Source of the DNA: Loripinus fragilis
Lineage: Eukaryota > Mollusca > Bivalvia > Lucinida > Lucinidae
Length of the DNA: 64,000 nt
Assembly (NCBI GenBank): GCA_964019695.1
Contig: OZ026524.1
Span: 31,865,664 to 31,929,663, forward strand
Reading direction: 5' to 3'
The notes under the pieces are model-generated. The model was not told the origin of the DNA and made no database searches. It saw nothing but the letters and a program-made list of their open reading frames with translations. Positions 63,401 to 64,000 of the stretch are shown here, one piece after another (position 1 is the first letter of the stretch; every line of letters begins with the position of its first letter). Position numbers and translations under genes: made by a program.

Positions 63401-64000
63401 TCTATTAGTGTAGCTAGATTGTCTATTAGTGTAGCTACACTGTCTAATAGTGTTCCTAGACTGTCTACTAGTGTAGCTAGACTGTCAATTAGAGAAGCTT
63501 CACCGTCTAATAGTGTCCCTAGACTGTCTATTAGTGTAGCTAGATTGTCTATAAATATAGCTACACTGTCTATTAGTTTTTATAGACGGTCTGTTAGTGT
63601 AGCTAGACTGTCTACTAGTGTAGCTACATTGTCTATTGATTTTCCTAGACTGTCCGTTAGTGAAGCTAGATTGTCTATCATTGTAGCTACACTGTCTATA
63701 AGTTTTCTTATACTGTCTGTTAGAGTAGCTACACTGTCTATTAGTGTTCATATACTGTCTGTTAGTTTAGCTGGCTGTCTATCAGTGTAGCTACACTGTC
63801 TAATAGTGTTCCTAGACTGTCTATTAGTGTAGCTAGGTTGTCTATTAGTGTAGCTACACTGTCTAATAGTGTTCCTAGACTGTCTATTAGTGTAGCTACA
63901 TTGTCTAATAGTGTTCCTAGACTGTCTACTAGTGTAGCTAGACTGTCTATTAGTGTAGCTACACTGTCTAATAGTGTTATAGACTGTCTATTAGTGTAGC
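57418..64000 (+). repeat. 21-bp satellite array, segment 3
   Basis: Same satellite, same orientation, running to the window end. It mirrors 28182-35041 with offsets of 29236 to 28959. The offset changes at a 4-bp loss near 60512, a 21-bp loss near 60920, a 21-bp gain near 61520, and a 273-bp loss (thirteen monomers) near 63210, where the material of about 33967-34240 is absent. The array is not terminated inside the window. No gene-like sequence seen. Confidence 0.97.

Larger units (their letters stand above)
47790..64000 (+). repeat. 29-kb-period segmental duplication, arm 2 (runs off window)
   Basis: Second arm of the duplication described for 18720-35041. It carries the second inverted-LTR insertion at exactly the equivalent monomer and with the same AGCTA duplication. 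Relative to arm 1 it has twelve extra monomers near 48.4-48.5 kb, lacks four monomers near 49.97 kb and lacks thirteen monomers near 63.2 kb. Sequence identity outside these steps is very high by eye. Confidence 0.9.

Overview
This window is non-coding eukaryotic DNA, probably from an animal. About 56.6 of the 64 kb is a head-to-tail satellite built on a 21-bp monomer (CTGTCTATTAG followed by TGTAGCTAGA). I found no protein gene, rRNA, intact tRNA or CRISPR array. The animal assignment is an inference: a 51-bp stretch inside the inserted element matches, on the minus strand, the 3' part of an animal-type nuclear tRNA-Leu including CCA. The species cannot be named from the sequence.

Layout: satellite (1-24478), a 3693-bp insertion (24484-28176), satellite (28182-53714), a second copy of the insertion (53720-57412), satellite (57418-64000). 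The satellite is hierarchical. Monomers group into a 63-bp trimer, trimers into blocks of about 1.4-2.9 kb that are tandemly duplicated (2585-8350, 9294-16929, 21.05-24.1 kb, 34.4-39.8 kb, 39.06-44.95 kb, 44.31-47.08 kb, 50.3-53.3 kb), and above that a duplication with a period of about 29.2 kb pairs 18.72-35.04 kb with 47.79-64.0 kb. The second duplication arm runs off the window. Insertions and deletions between copies are mostly whole multiples of 21 bp (252, 84, 273, 483, 42, 63, 21).

The insertion is the most unusual object here. It is flanked by a 5-bp target-site duplication (AGCTA), starts TGTTACGA and ends TCGTAACA. It reads as two long terminal repeats in inverted, tail-to-tail orientation around a 51-bp core carrying a tRNA-Leu primer-binding site. 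Each LTR copy lacks a different internal block (961 bp missing on the left, 342 bp missing on the right), so the intact LTR would be about 2.47 kb. No gag, pol or other coding region is present, so it is non-autonomous. The two insertion copies differ at only about twenty positions and share the same target-site duplication, so the second arose by duplication of the surrounding array rather than by a new insertion.

Long stop-free frames run through the satellite on both strands because 21 is divisible by 3 and the monomer lacks stops in three frames. The variable monomer positions fall on first and second codon positions, both strands are open, and frames end at inherited 1-bp deletions. I therefore treat none of them as genes. 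All comparisons were made by eye; percentages and block edges are approximate unless stated as exact.
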